64,000 nt of DNA, from the NCBI RefSeq assembly GCF_011604685.1, contig NZ_CP050063.1:8721001-8785000 (forward strand), read 5' to 3'. The position numbers and the translations under genes were made by a program. A model generated the notes under the pieces. The model was not told the DNA's origin. It saw nothing but the letters and a program-made list of their open reading frames with translations, and searched no databases. This DNA comes from Spirosoma aureum (GTDB taxonomy: Bacteria; Bacteroidota; Bacteroidia; Cytophagales; Spirosomataceae). Below are positions 26,661 through 34,732 of this stretch, one piece after another (position 1 is the stretch's first letter; each line of letters opens with the position of its first letter).

Positions 26661-27746
26661 ATGCCTGTGAAAACGGCTTTATCACTACCCACTATTTTAG
26701 TAAGCATGGCCTTGTTTGGCCCCCTGATGGCTCAAACGCCAGCGCAGGAAACATTCATCTGCAAATACACAGGCGGAAACAGTGGTCCGCAGGTTATCTG
26801 TGCAAACACGAACGCGCCCTCTACTGGCCACGCCGAACGTGTGGTAGACCGAATTTTAAAACCAATTGGCCTGGTGCGCAACTTCAAGGTTATGGAGTGT
26901 GCCAATACCGACAACTGCTTTGCTACAGTGGTTAAAGGCCAGCGTTTTATAATTTATGATGCGGCTTTCATGCAAGGTATCGAAGAAGAAACTGAAACCG
27001 ACTGGTCGGCCATCAGCATCATGGCGCACGAGATCGGTCATCACCTTCAGGGACACACGATTGATGGACGGGGCGGTCAGCCGCTCAAGGAAATTGAAGC
27101 CGATAAGTTTTCGGGATTTGTCCTGCATCAGCTGGGCGCATCACTCGATGAAGCGACCGTAGCTGTCAGGGCGCTCGGCGACGAACATGCCACATCAACG
27201 CACCCGGCCAAACCTGCCCGCATCGAAGCGATCCGAAAAGGCTGGCTGGAAGCTGAAGCGATGTATCCCAAAAACCGGACAGCCGTTAAAACCCCAACAG
27301 CGATGGCTCCCAAGCCTATCGCTACTAACACCAATACAACAGCTGCCCCATCGCGACCCGTTGTTGCTCCCACTTCCACCGCCCGCGCCACAGTGGGCTG
27401 TGTTTCCGGCGACTGCCAGGATGGAACAGGAACCTTCGTGTACCCCACCCGCGAACGTTATGCCGGTGAATTTGAAGAAGGCGATAAACACGGCGAAGGA
27501 GTCGAGTATTACGCCGATGGCAAGGTAAAGTACAAAGGTAACTTCCGGGATAATCTTCGTTCGGACTACGGCGTTTATTTCTTCCTGAACGGCGATAAGT
27601 ATGCAGGCTGGTTTCAGAAAAACGTGCCGAATGGCAAAGGGACCTACTATTTCGCAGATGGTGGCCGTTTGGTGGCAACGTTCAAAAATGGTCAGCCAAT
27701 AGCAGGTGGTGTTTTTTACAATGCCGATGGTACAAAAGCGGAATAA
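26661..27746 (+). CDS. Secreted HEIGHH metalloprotease fused to MORN repeats
   Basis: 361 residues. Signal peptide 1-24 (ending LMAQ). A minimal zinc-protease domain follows with HEIGHH (123-128) and a downstream EADKF (146-150) that fits the third ligand of M48-like gluzincins. Residues about 205-245 are a Thr/Ala/Pro-rich linker. The C-terminus holds about four MORN repeats (YAGEFEEGDKHGEGVEYY, KYKGNFRDNLRSDYGVYF, YAGWFQKNVPNGKGTYYF and a last degenerate one). MORN repeats bind lipid or protein surfaces, so they may position the protease. The substrate is unknown. Convergent with rocD, with a shared terminator. Confidence 0.8.
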   Translation: MPVKTALSLPTILVSMALFGPLMAQTPAQETFICKYTGGNSGPQVICANTNAPSTGHAERVVDRILKPIGLVRNFKVMECANTDNCFATVVKGQRFIIYDAAFMQGIEEETETDWSAISIMAHEIGHHLQGHTIDGRGGQPLKEIEADKFSGFVLHQLGASLDEATVAVRALGDEHATSTHPAKPARIEAIRKGWLEAEAMYPKNRTAVKTPTAMAPKPIATNTNTTAAPSRPVVAPTSTARATVGCVSGDCQDGTGTFVYPTRERYAGEFEEGDKHGEGVEYYADGKVKYKGNFRDNLRSDYGVYFFLNGDKYAGWFQKNVPNGKGTYYFADGGRLVATFKNGQPIAGGVFYNADGTKAE

Positions 27747-27759
27747 ATAGCTAGTAACG

Positions 27760-27829
27760 CAAAGCGGTGGGCGAACAGGAGAAATGGGCACTACTAACCC
27801 AGCCTCCTCTCGCCCACCGCTTTGTTTTT
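27760..27829. terminator. Bidirectional terminator between metalloprotease and rocD
   Basis: 15-bp perfect arms (27760-27774 with 27810-27824), plus an inner AGGAG/CTCCT and a GGG/CCC pair; TTTTT follows on the plus strand. It serves both convergent genes. Confidence 0.85.
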
Positions 27830-27843
27830 CGCTAGGCTATTGA

Positions 27844-29091
27844 CTAAAATGCCAGCGCCGTTTTTTCAATAATATCGCATGCTTCGTGCATCTGGTCTTC
27901 GTTAATAACGAGCGGAGGGGCAAACCGGATTTTATCGCCGTGAGTCGGCTTGGTCAACAGACCGTTGTCTTTTAGTTTAAGACAGATTTCCCAGGCCGTT
28001 TCGGAGCCAAGCTCGGGCCGTTCGGCAATGACAATGGCATTGAGTAATCCTTTCCCGCGAACAGATTTTACAAGATCCGTTTTCTGACTCAACGCAGTCA
28101 TACGAGCCCGGAAAATGTCGCCCATCGCTGCTGCGTTCTCCGCCAATTTCTCGTCGTCAACAACCTGAAGCGCTTCCATCGTGACAGCACACGCCAGCGG
28201 ATTTCCTCCATAGGTGCTGCCGTGTTCGCCGGGCTTAATCGTCAGCATTACCTCGTCTGACGTCATTACCGCCGATACGGGCATTGTGCCACCCGACAGT
28301 GCTTTACCCAATACCAGCAGATCAGGCTTTACGTTTTCATGATCGCAGGCTACTCGTTTACCGGTACGACCGATTCCGGTTTGGACTTCATCGGCAATAA
28401 ACAGGACATTATATTTCGTGCACAAATCGCGAACACCACGCAGGTAGCCTTCGTCAGGCACAACGACTCCGGCTTCGCCCTGAATGGGCTCAACCATAAA
28501 TCCGGCAATATTCGGGTCGCTTTTAAAAGTATCCTCCAGTGCGTTCAGGTCGTTATAGGGGATGATAATGTAGCCGGGAACCAACGGACCAAAGTCGTTT
28601 GTACTGCTCGGATCTGTCGATGATGAAATGGCAGCCAGCGTTCGCCCCCAGAAATTTCCGGCAGCGTAGACGGTTTTAGCCTGATCCTGCTGGATACCTT
28701 TCACTTTATAAGCCCATTTTCGGGTCAGCTTAAGAGCCGTTTCTCCCCCTTCAGCGCCAGAATTCATGAGAAGCGCTTTATCATAGCCAAAATATTCGCA
28801 GAGGAATTTTTCGCACAGACCCGTTTTATCATTATAAAATGCCCTCGATGTAAGCGTCAATCGTTGCGCCTGCTGAATCATTGCATTAATGATACGTGGA
28901 TGGCAATGGCCCTGACTAACCGCACTATAAGCAGACAGAAAATCAAAGTAGCGCTTCTCCTCCACATCCCACACAAAGACCCCTTCGCCCCGCGTCAATA
29001 CGGCCGGAATCGGATGGTAATTATGTGCACCGTAGTGCCATTCCAGTTGCATGGCCTGGTCGGCGGCTGAAATCGGTGTTGTCGTTTCCAT
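27844..29091 (-). CDS. rocD: Ornithine--oxo-acid transaminase
   Basis: 415 residues of the class-III PLP aminotransferase family. It converts ornithine and 2-oxoglutarate to glutamate-5-semialdehyde and glutamate in arginine/proline metabolism. Seen: [13 protein letters not shown] (55-67), [12 protein letters not shown] (109-120), [14 protein letters not shown] (231-244), PLP Lys K263 in LGKALSGG, and [10 protein letters not shown]. These match ornithine aminotransferase rather than acetylornithine or GABA forms. An ATG at 29175 adds 28 unrelated residues; the ATG at 29091 (METTTPIS) is preferred. A promoter match lies at 29223-29253, overlapping the divergent DUF5522 start. Confidence 0.92.
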   Translation of the reverse strand: METTTPISAADQAMQLEWHYGAHNYHPIPAVLTRGEGVFVWDVEEKRYFDFLSAYSAVSQGHCHPRIINAMIQQAQRLTLTSRAFYNDKTGLCEKFLCEYFGYDKALLMNSGAEGGETALKLTRKWAYKVKGIQQDQAKTVYAAGNFWGRTLAAISSSTDPSSTNDFGPLVPGYIIIPYNDLNALEDTFKSDPNIAGFMVEPIQGEAGVVVPDEGYLRGVRDLCTKYNVLFIADEVQTGIGRTGKRVACDHENVKPDLLVLGKALSGGTMPVSAVMTSDEVMLTIKPGEHGSTYGGNPLACAVTMEALQVVDDEKLAENAAAMGDIFRARMTALSQKTDLVKSVRGKGLLNAIVIAERPELGSETAWEICLKLKDNGLLTKPTHGDKIRFAPPLVINEDQMHEACDIIEKTALAF

Positions 29092-29222
29092 AGCTCGCAG
29101 TGAAATAAGTTTAATATATTTAGGCGCCAGATGCTGGATTTTAGCCATTGGCCGATTGATGCTGTGCCTAACCACGTGTCAACGCCAAAACGCAATACCC
29201 AAAATCAAACAGGCCGTTTGCT

Positions 29223-29253
29223 CAAAAATACAGTTATTCAGGCATATGCCCAA
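29223..29253 (-). promoter_or_regulatory. Promoter of rocD
   Basis: Minus-strand TTG (29251-29253), 20-nt spacer, TATTTTTG (29223-29230). The predicted leader is about 125 nt. It overlaps the start codon of the divergent DUF5522 gene. Confidence 0.45.
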
Positions 29254-29425
29254 AAGCATGTCATCGCAGCCCGAGAAGAAAAAAATTGCAGGTTTAGACA
29301 ACACTGATTATTACTATACACCCGAAGGTTTTGTTGTCTTTACGGCCGCCTATCATCTCAAACGAGGTTATTGTTGCCGGAATGGTTGCCGGCATTGCCC
29401 GTATGGATTCAAAAAAAAGGAGTAA
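29246..29425 (+). CDS. DUF5522 small Cys-rich protein
   Basis: 59 residues from ATG 29246 (ATG 29258 is an alternative). Nearly the whole protein is the DUF5522 domain: DYYYTPEGFVVFTAAYHLKRGYCC, then NGCRHCPYGF. The four cysteines (CC...CRHC) suggest metal binding. The family is widespread in Bacteroidota with no assigned function. Upstream codons back to 29051 belong to the opposite strand's rocD start region and are not part of it. Confidence 0.85.
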   Translation: MPKSMSSQPEKKKIAGLDNTDYYYTPEGFVVFTAAYHLKRGYCCRNGCRHCPYGFKKKE

Positions 29426-29429
29426 TGAG

Positions 29430-29460
29430 TTGCAGATTATGAATAGATTAGGTAATTTTG
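29430..29460 (+). promoter_or_regulatory. Promoter of rpmB
   Basis: TTG (29430-29432), 20-nt spacer, TAATTTTG (29453-29460): a full consensus match. Predicted start near 29467, 22 nt before the ATG. Confidence 0.6.
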
Positions 29461-29488
29461 CGCCCTCATACGGAAAACGAGTACGGTA

Positions 29489-29728
29489 ATGGCCAGAGTT
29501 TGTCAAATAACAGGAAAACGCACGCGTACGGGAAACAATGTTTCTCACGCCAACAATAAAACCAAGCGTAAATTTTTCCCGAACCTGCAAAAGAAGCGGT
29601 TCTTCGTCGAATCAACCGGCGAGTGGGTTACGCTGAAAGTGGCTACATCGGCCATTAAGACCATCAACAAAAACGGTCTGGAAGCAACGCTCCGCAAGGC
29701 ATACGAGCGCGGTACGCTGTCGGTATAG
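29489..29728 (+). CDS. rpmB: Large ribosomal subunit protein bL28
   Basis: 79 residues, basic, complete L28: MARVCQITGKRTRTGNNVSHA at the start and LKVATSAIKTINKNGLEATL near the end. Part of the 50S subunit near the L1 side. In many Bacteroidota rpmB is followed by rpmG and a DUF4295 gene; here a terminator comes 26 nt later, so it is transcribed singly from its own strong promoter. Confidence 0.97.
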   Translation: MARVCQITGKRTRTGNNVSHANNKTKRKFFPNLQKKRFFVESTGEWVTLKVATSAIKTINKNGLEATLRKAYERGTLSV

Positions 29729-29753
29729 TCTTTCGCAAGATATTTATCAGTGA

Positions 29754-29781
29754 GCCTCTTCCGCTACGGAGGAGGCTTTTT
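29754..29781 (+). terminator. Intrinsic terminator of rpmB
   Basis: GCCTC.TCCG paired with CGGA.GAGGC around a 3-nt loop (29754-29776), then TTTTT. Confidence 0.88.
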
Positions 29782-29873
29782 GTGTTTGTAATTACGGTTT
29801 TGAGTTTACGGTATTCGGCAATTCTATGCCGACTTCACTAAATTGACAATCGTAAAACCAAAAACGGTTTTTC

Positions 29874-30596
29874 ATGAAACTGAACTTTGAAGACCTCATC
29901 GTTTTCGAAAACGATGATTATATACTGATCAATAAACCACCTCACGTAGCCTCGCTCGACGAACGCACGGTTGACCGGGGTGGTCAAAGTATTGTGCGCA
30001 TGGCAAAAGCCTACCATGCTGATGCACAACTCGGCCATCGGCTGGACAAGGAAACATCGGGAATTCTGGCCATCGCCAAAAATCCGGAGGCTTACCGGCA
30101 TTTGGCGATGCAGTTTGAGCACCGTGAGGTTACGAAACGCTACCACGCCGTTACGAATGGTGTACACGATTTCGACGGCATTTCGGTCTATTTGCCCATT
30201 TCGCCCATCAAAGACGGAACGGCTGTCCGAATTGACCGGGAGAAAGGCAAGGTTGCTGAAACCATTTTCAATACGCTACAAGCCTATCGTACAACCACAC
30301 TGGTCGAGTGTATGCCCATCACGGGACGAATGCACCAGATTCGGGTCCATCTGATGTGCCTGAAAGCGCCAATCGTCAATGACCCAACTTATGGAGGAGA
30401 ACCCGTCTTTTTGTCGGATGTGAAGCGTAAGTTTAACCTTAAGCAGGGCACCGAAGAGCAACCGTTAATCCATCGGGTTGCACTCCACGCCCACTCGTTG
30501 ACATTCAGCCTGTTGAATGGCGAAGAGAAGACATTTATAGCCCCCTATCCCAAGGATTTTGGCGTACTGGTGAAACAGTTGGAAAAATTTAGTTGA
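29874..30596 (+). CDS. RluA family pseudouridine synthase (first copy)
   Basis: 240 residues with the RluA catalytic motif GHRLDKETSG; D58 is the nucleophilic Asp. ITGRMHQIRVH and LHAHSL complete the family pattern. It has no S4 domain. It isomerises uridine in rRNA or tRNA; which site cannot be told. A second RluA-type gene lies at 37135. The 90-nt spacer upstream contains TCGGCA/TGCCGA and TTTACG/CGTAAA hairpins. Confidence 0.92.
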   Translation: MKLNFEDLIVFENDDYILINKPPHVASLDERTVDRGGQSIVRMAKAYHADAQLGHRLDKETSGILAIAKNPEAYRHLAMQFEHREVTKRYHAVTNGVHDFDGISVYLPISPIKDGTAVRIDREKGKVAETIFNTLQAYRTTTLVECMPITGRMHQIRVHLMCLKAPIVNDPTYGGEPVFLSDVKRKFNLKQGTEEQPLIHRVALHAHSLTFSLLNGEEKTFIAPYPKDFGVLVKQLEKFS

Positions 30597-30600
30597 GTCG

Positions 30601-30680
30601 TTTGTGGCTTTCGGTTTACTGTTTGTGGTAGTTTCGCGTCGGCCTATTAACGCTATAAACTGTAAACCGAAAACTACAAA
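30601..30680. repeat. Inverted repeat before the Dabb gene
   Basis: TTTCGGTTTAC (30609-30619) pairs perfectly with 30662-30672, and TTTGT/ACAAA extend it beyond a 3x3 internal loop. The right arm ends 5 nt before the ATG at 30686, so it can fold next to the translation start. Confidence 0.6.
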
Positions 30681-30685
30681 CCCAA

Positions 30686-30985
30686 ATGTTCGTTCATACT
30701 GTTTTCTTCTGGCTTAAACATCCCGAAAACGGGGATGACCACAATGCTCTCCGGGCTGGTCTGGAATCACTGAAAGCCGTACAGGAAATTTCGGCTGCCT
30801 ACATCGGTACGCCCGCCGAAACCCGCCGACCTGTCATTGATCACTCCTACGACTTCACACTAACGTTTGTCTTTACCGACAAAGCGGCCCATGATGCGTA
30901 TCAGGTACATCCAATTCACGAGGCATTTGTAGCCAAGTGTTCTCACCTGTGGGGGCGGGTTCAGGTATATGATGGCGTAAGTTAA
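30686..30985 (+). CDS. Dabb (stress-responsive A/B barrel) domain protein
   Basis: 99 residues forming one dimeric alpha+beta barrel: FVHTVFFWLKHPEN at the start, then FTLTFVFTDKAAHDAYQVHPIHEAFV. Dabb proteins are small dimers, some of them cyclases or stress proteins; no active-site assignment is possible. Follows the RluA-type gene by 89 nt in the same direction. Confidence 0.85.
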   Translation: MFVHTVFFWLKHPENGDDHNALRAGLESLKAVQEISAAYIGTPAETRRPVIDHSYDFTLTFVFTDKAAHDAYQVHPIHEAFVAKCSHLWGRVQVYDGVS

Positions 30986-30989
30986 GAAC

Positions 30990-31030
30990 AGGAGCGGGGA
31001 GAATGACTTTCATTAGTTCTCCCCGCTCCT
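30990..31030. terminator. Bidirectional terminator between Dabb and Ohr genes
   Basis: 14-bp GC-rich perfect arms (30990-31003 with 31017-31030) with an inner AATGA/TCATT extension. Only 4 nt from the Dabb stop codon and 5 nt from the convergent stop. Confidence 0.85.
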
Positions 31031-31035
31031 CACCT

Positions 31036-31449
31036 TTACACCAGCACTTCCACTTTTATATCCATATTACCTTTTACGGCCTTGGAGTAGGGACAAACAG
31101 CGTGTGCCGTTTCGGCCAGTTGCTGAAGTTCGTCGTGATCCATACCGGGTGCTTTCACAACGATCTTTCCCGACAGAAACATACTCTCTCCGTCTTTATT
31201 GAGTGAGATACTAACCTCAACGGCATGTTCGGGCAGGATAACTTTCTTCCTTTTGGCAATGCCCATTAGTGCCCCGTTGTAACAGGAGCTATAGGCCGCA
31301 GCAAACAACATTTCCGGGTTAGGTTTTCCGCCTTCTCCATGCATTTCAACTGGCCGACGGATATCCATTTCCAGAATCCCATCAAGCGATTTAACATCTC
31401 CCTCGCGCCCACCGACATTGCTGACGGTGGCTGTATACAGCGTTTCCAT
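31036..31449 (-). CDS. Ohr/OsmC family peroxiredoxin
   Basis: 137 residues from ATG 31449 (METLYTATVSNVGG). The two redox cysteines are in SSCYNGAL and AVCPYSKA, the Ohr pattern. Ohr reduces organic hydroperoxides in the cytoplasm using lipoyl dithiols. The longer start at 31485 adds 12 residues not typical of the family. No OhrR regulator gene is adjacent. Confidence 0.88.
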   Translation of the reverse strand: METLYTATVSNVGGREGDVKSLDGILEMDIRRPVEMHGEGGKPNPEMLFAAAYSSCYNGALMGIAKRKKVILPEHAVEVSISLNKDGESMFLSGKIVVKAPGMDHDELQQLAETAHAVCPYSKAVKGNMDIKVEVLV

Positions 31450-31897
31450 TCGTTGAGTTTTTAATTTATTGCTTTTACATAGCAAATGATTAACCCTGCC
31501 TAACCAGAAAAGTTAATTATACTGCTGACTTTCGCTCACCGTCTTGAAGCCACAGGGTTGTGAGCGAAAGCCAGTAGCTCTGGAAATAGCAAAGCAATGG
31601 GTCTATTCAGTAATTTATGTGCCCGTCTATCACATAATGTTCTGTTTAGCCAGAACCAGGTTGTATATTTCTAAAAACGACGAAACGGTTCTGGTCATAA
31701 AGGCAAAGAATTTGCTGGGATTTATGTAAACATACCAACACCTAATTGGGCTCTTACCCGTTCAGTTCATCCATTGGTTGCCAACATTCAATCATTTTGA
31801 ACTACCTTTGTCTTAGGGCTTTATTTAAACCAAAAGCGCAATAGAACGGGTTGAGCCGCGTTTTTCGTTAATGATGCACTACGACACGCAGACCAAC
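31450..31897 (+). other. Spacer with an 18-nt imperfect palindrome
   Basis: About 450 nt lacking a supported gene. 31522-31539 pairs with 31560-31577 with two mismatches (core CTTTCGCTCAC/GTGAGCGAAAG), loop about 20 nt. The TPR gene's promoter is at 31778-31810. A 61-codon frame at 31544-31729 has no family features. Confidence 0.5.
31778..31810 (+). promoter_or_regulatory. Promoter of the TPR protein gene
   Basis: TTG (31778-31780), 22-nt spacer, TACCTTTG (31803-31810). Predicted start near 31817. Confidence 0.55.
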
Positions 31898-33679
31898 ATG
31901 AATACATCATACAGATTTCTTCTTAATCATCGACTTATCGGGTTAGTTGGTTGCCTGAGTATGGTGCTATGGCTTACCGTATCACCTGCAGTAGCGCAAC
32001 GTAAACGCATCAAAGCCGACTCGACCATTGCTAAACCGGGATCAGGTTCAACAACCACGGTTCGCATGGAAGAAGAAACGCTATTTGCTGAAGGAATGCG
32101 GTTTATGATGACCGATGAGCCGGCAAAAGCCATTGCTCAGTTTAGCAAAATTCTGCAGAAATATCCCAACAATGCAGCTGCCCAATACTCTACGGCGAAT
32201 GCCCTGATAAAAACCGGCAAAACCACAGAAGCCATTCCTTATGCTTCCAAAGCCTATTCGCTGGATAAAGAAAATAAATTTTACGCGCTCTTGCTGGCAG
32301 AACTTTATGTCAAACAGAAACGCTATGTTGAAGCCGAAGAGCTTTACGAAACGCTGCTAAAAAAAGGCCCCGAAAATGTGGAATATGGGGTTGAACTGGC
32401 CGCGATTTACCTTTTTGACGAAAAACCGGATAAAGCACTCGATACCTATAACAAGGTAGAACGGGAGTTGGGACTGAATGAAGAAATTACGCGCCAGAAA
32501 CAGCGAATCTATCTTAAACAGAATAAAATTGACAAAGCGGTTGAAGAGGCCGAGAAACTAGTTGCTTCAGAGCCAGGTGACCCTGATTATCTTCTCGAAG
32601 GAGCTGAACTACTGATTGCCAACGACCGCACTGACCAGGCCATCACCTGGATCGATAAAGCACTGAAACTTAATTCGGATCTACCTCAGGCACATGTTCT
32701 GCTGGCCGATATTTATCGAAAAAAGGGCGATATGGCCCGTGTTAGCAAAGAGCTGAATCAGGTTCTTTCCAATCCGAATCTGGAAGCAGGGCTGAAGGCA
32801 CGGATTCTGTCGAGTTACGTTGGCATGACCGGAGAAAACCCTACGGCCCAGCAGGATGCGCTAAGTATGGCGCAGAATTTAGCCAAAACCTCGCCAAACG
32901 ACCCCAAAACACAGGTGATGGTAGCTGATTTACTGATGCAGCAGGGCAAGAAAGTTGAAGCGCGTGACGCCTACGCCAAAGCGGCTCGTTTAGATGGCTC
33001 AATTTATGAGGTTTGGGGTGCCTTATTGCAATTAGATGGTGAATTGAATCAGGTAGATAGTTTGCTCGATCACTCGCAAAAAGCGCTCGAAGTGTTTCCG
33101 ACACAGGGGCTTTTCTGGTATTCGAATGGATCGGCCAATCTCTATAAGCGGAAGTATCAGGAAGCTGTCGATGCGTTGGAAGAAAGTAAAAAATTGCTGG
33201 CTGCCACCTCGAACAACGAACTCAAGAAAGGCATCGAAGCTCAATTGGGTGATGCCTATAATGGCCTTGGTGATCACGCAAAATCCGACGAAGCCTACGA
33301 AGCCGTACTGAAAGTAGACCCGTTGAACGATCACGTTCTTAATAACTACAGCTACTTCCTGTCATTGCGGAAAGCAAATTTGCCGCGAGCTCTACAACTA
33401 GCGCAAAAGCTCGTCGAACGGAATCCAACCAATGCAACCTACCTGGATACCTACGCCTGGGTGCTCTATATTTCGAAAGATTATGCCAAGGCAAAGCAGT
33501 ACCTGGAAAAAGCAGTGGCCGATCCGGCGGGTGTAAGCGGAACGATTATCGAACATTATGGCGATGTTCTCTATCAGCTTGGCCAACCCGACAAGGCGGC
33601 CGAGCAATGGAAACTTGCGAAAACAAAAGGTGGTGGCAGTCCCGACTTAGACAAGAAAATTGCCACCGGAAAGTTGTAA
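31898..33679 (+). CDS. Exported TPR-repeat protein
   Basis: 593 residues from ATG 31898 (ATG 31871 adds nine). Signal peptide to about residue 34 (SPAVAQ). The rest is about 12-14 tetratricopeptide repeats, e.g. NAAAQYSTANALIKTGKTTE, ERELGLNEEITRQKQRIYLK and NHVLNNYSYFLSLRKANLPR-type helices; the last is the usual YLDTYAWVLY. It probably acts as a periplasmic or outer-membrane scaffold, as TPR proteins of this layout accompany the DUF4292 lipoprotein and EnvC-like factor downstream in related genomes. That role is inference. Confidence 0.85.
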   Translation: MNTSYRFLLNHRLIGLVGCLSMVLWLTVSPAVAQRKRIKADSTIAKPGSGSTTTVRMEEETLFAEGMRFMMTDEPAKAIAQFSKILQKYPNNAAAQYSTANALIKTGKTTEAIPYASKAYSLDKENKFYALLLAELYVKQKRYVEAEELYETLLKKGPENVEYGVELAAIYLFDEKPDKALDTYNKVERELGLNEEITRQKQRIYLKQNKIDKAVEEAEKLVASEPGDPDYLLEGAELLIANDRTDQAITWIDKALKLNSDLPQAHVLLADIYRKKGDMARVSKELNQVLSNPNLEAGLKARILSSYVGMTGENPTAQQDALSMAQNLAKTSPNDPKTQVMVADLLMQQGKKVEARDAYAKAARLDGSIYEVWGALLQLDGELNQVDSLLDHSQKALEVFPTQGLFWYSNGSANLYKRKYQEAVDALEESKKLLAATSNNELKKGIEAQLGDAYNGLGDHAKSDEAYEAVLKVDPLNDHVLNNYSYFLSLRKANLPRALQLAQKLVERNPTNATYLDTYAWVLYISKDYAKAKQYLEKAVADPAGVSGTIIEHYGDVLYQLGQPDKAAEQWKLAKTKGGGSPDLDKKIATGKL

Positions 33680-33763
33680 AACGGTTTCTGACGTATGGTT
33701 TACGGTTTATAGTTTACGATTTAGGCTTCTGACGGTTATTAAATAAACCCAAAGCGCCCCAAA

Positions 33764-33799
33764 ACTGAATACCGAAAATCAAATACTGAATACCGAAAA
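33764..33799 (+). repeat. Direct repeat of ACTGAATACCGAAAA before the DUF4292 gene
   Basis: Two copies (33764-33778 and 33785-33799), period 21 nt, end 8 nt before the ATG. The rest of the 128-nt spacer is built from related words (GGTTTACGGTTTATAGTTTACG). Confidence 0.6.
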
Positions 33800-33807
33800 C
33801 CACCCAA

Positions 33808-34710
33808 ATGAATAAATACCTGTTAATTGTTCTTCTTCTGGGCGTGTTGGTAAACTCGGAAAGCTGTCGACGTCGGCATCTGTCTCATTCGAGCGGCTCT
33901 CAACCAACTGCCACCGTTTCAACACCAACCTCATTGACTACCACAACACCCGACTCGTCGGTGGCGGATCGTCCAACCCCAGTTCGACCGGTCGACTCGA
34001 TAGCTACAACACCTCGCCCAACACGTCCAGGCATTGAAGAAGCACGGGCTAACGTGGCCGAGATCGACTTCCGCTTTCTGACCGCCAAATCAAAAATTTC
34101 ATTCAAAAGCCCCAATCAGGATATTGATAACGCCAATATCAACATTCGGGTCCGCAAAGACAGCCTGATCTGGCTGTCAGTATCCAAATTAGGAATCGAA
34201 GCGGTGCGCGGACTAATTACCCGCGACTCGATCACCATAATCGATAAAATTCATAAAGAGTACTCTGTTTATGATTTTCCGACCCTAAGTAAGCAATTCA
34301 ATTTCGCCATGAATTTCGAATTATTACAGGCGCTGATCGTTGGTAATTTACCGTTGCCCAAACGCCCGGCTCAGAAAATCAAAAACGAACGGGATTATTT
34401 ACTGTTGCGCCAGAGCGAGGGTAAAGTTCTGGTCGAAAACTACATCGGTGAGCAGGATCGGAAACTAAAAAAACTAATGGTAACCGAACAGCCAACCAAA
34501 AACACCTTGCGGCTGGATTATGAAGATTTTACGTCGCTGAATAATTTTCTGTTTCCGTATACAAGCCTGGTAACGCTTGATTACCAATCGAGAACAGATG
34601 GTCAATTTTACCAGACATTGCTACGGATTAAACACAATAAAGTTGAACTGGTTGATAAAACTCCAGGATTTCCATTCACGATTCCAGCCAGTTATCAACG
34701 TCGGCCGTAA
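33808..34710 (+). CDS. DUF4292 lipoprotein
   Basis: 300 residues. Lipoprotein signal with Cys at about residue 20 (NSESC), then a Ser/Thr/Pro-rich linker to about 70, then DUF4292 (about 75-295: ARANVAEIDFRFLTAKSKI, SVSKLGIEAVRGLITRDS). The fold is thought to resemble LolA/LolB-like outer-membrane lipoprotein handlers. Between the TPR gene and envC-like gene, same strand, so probably cell-envelope assembly. Confidence 0.88.
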   Translation: MNKYLLIVLLLGVLVNSESCRRRHLSHSSGSQPTATVSTPTSLTTTTPDSSVADRPTPVRPVDSIATTPRPTRPGIEEARANVAEIDFRFLTAKSKISFKSPNQDIDNANINIRVRKDSLIWLSVSKLGIEAVRGLITRDSITIIDKIHKEYSVYDFPTLSKQFNFAMNFELLQALIVGNLPLPKRPAQKIKNERDYLLLRQSEGKVLVENYIGEQDRKLKKLMVTEQPTKNTLRLDYEDFTSLNNFLFPYTSLVTLDYQSRTDGQFYQTLLRIKHNKVELVDKTPGFPFTIPASYQRRP

Positions 34711-34711
34711 G

Positions 34712-34719
34712 TAATTTTG
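34712..34719 (+). promoter_or_regulatory. -7 element (TAATTTTG) ahead of the EnvC-like gene
   Basis: Exact TAnnTTTG within the 22-nt gap after the DUF4292 gene; the start site would be only a few nt before the ATG. No -33 TTG. Confidence 0.35.
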
Positions 34720-34732
34720 TTTCTTAGCCCTT

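Noticed and set aside
27195..27791. Minus-strand frame opposite the MORN protease
   Set aside because: Shadow of the Thr/Pro-rich linker and MORN repeats; no independent promoter or homology.
31544..31729. 61-codon plus-strand frame in the spacer after ohr
   Set aside because: Hydrophobic mixture without family features and overlapping a palindrome arm.
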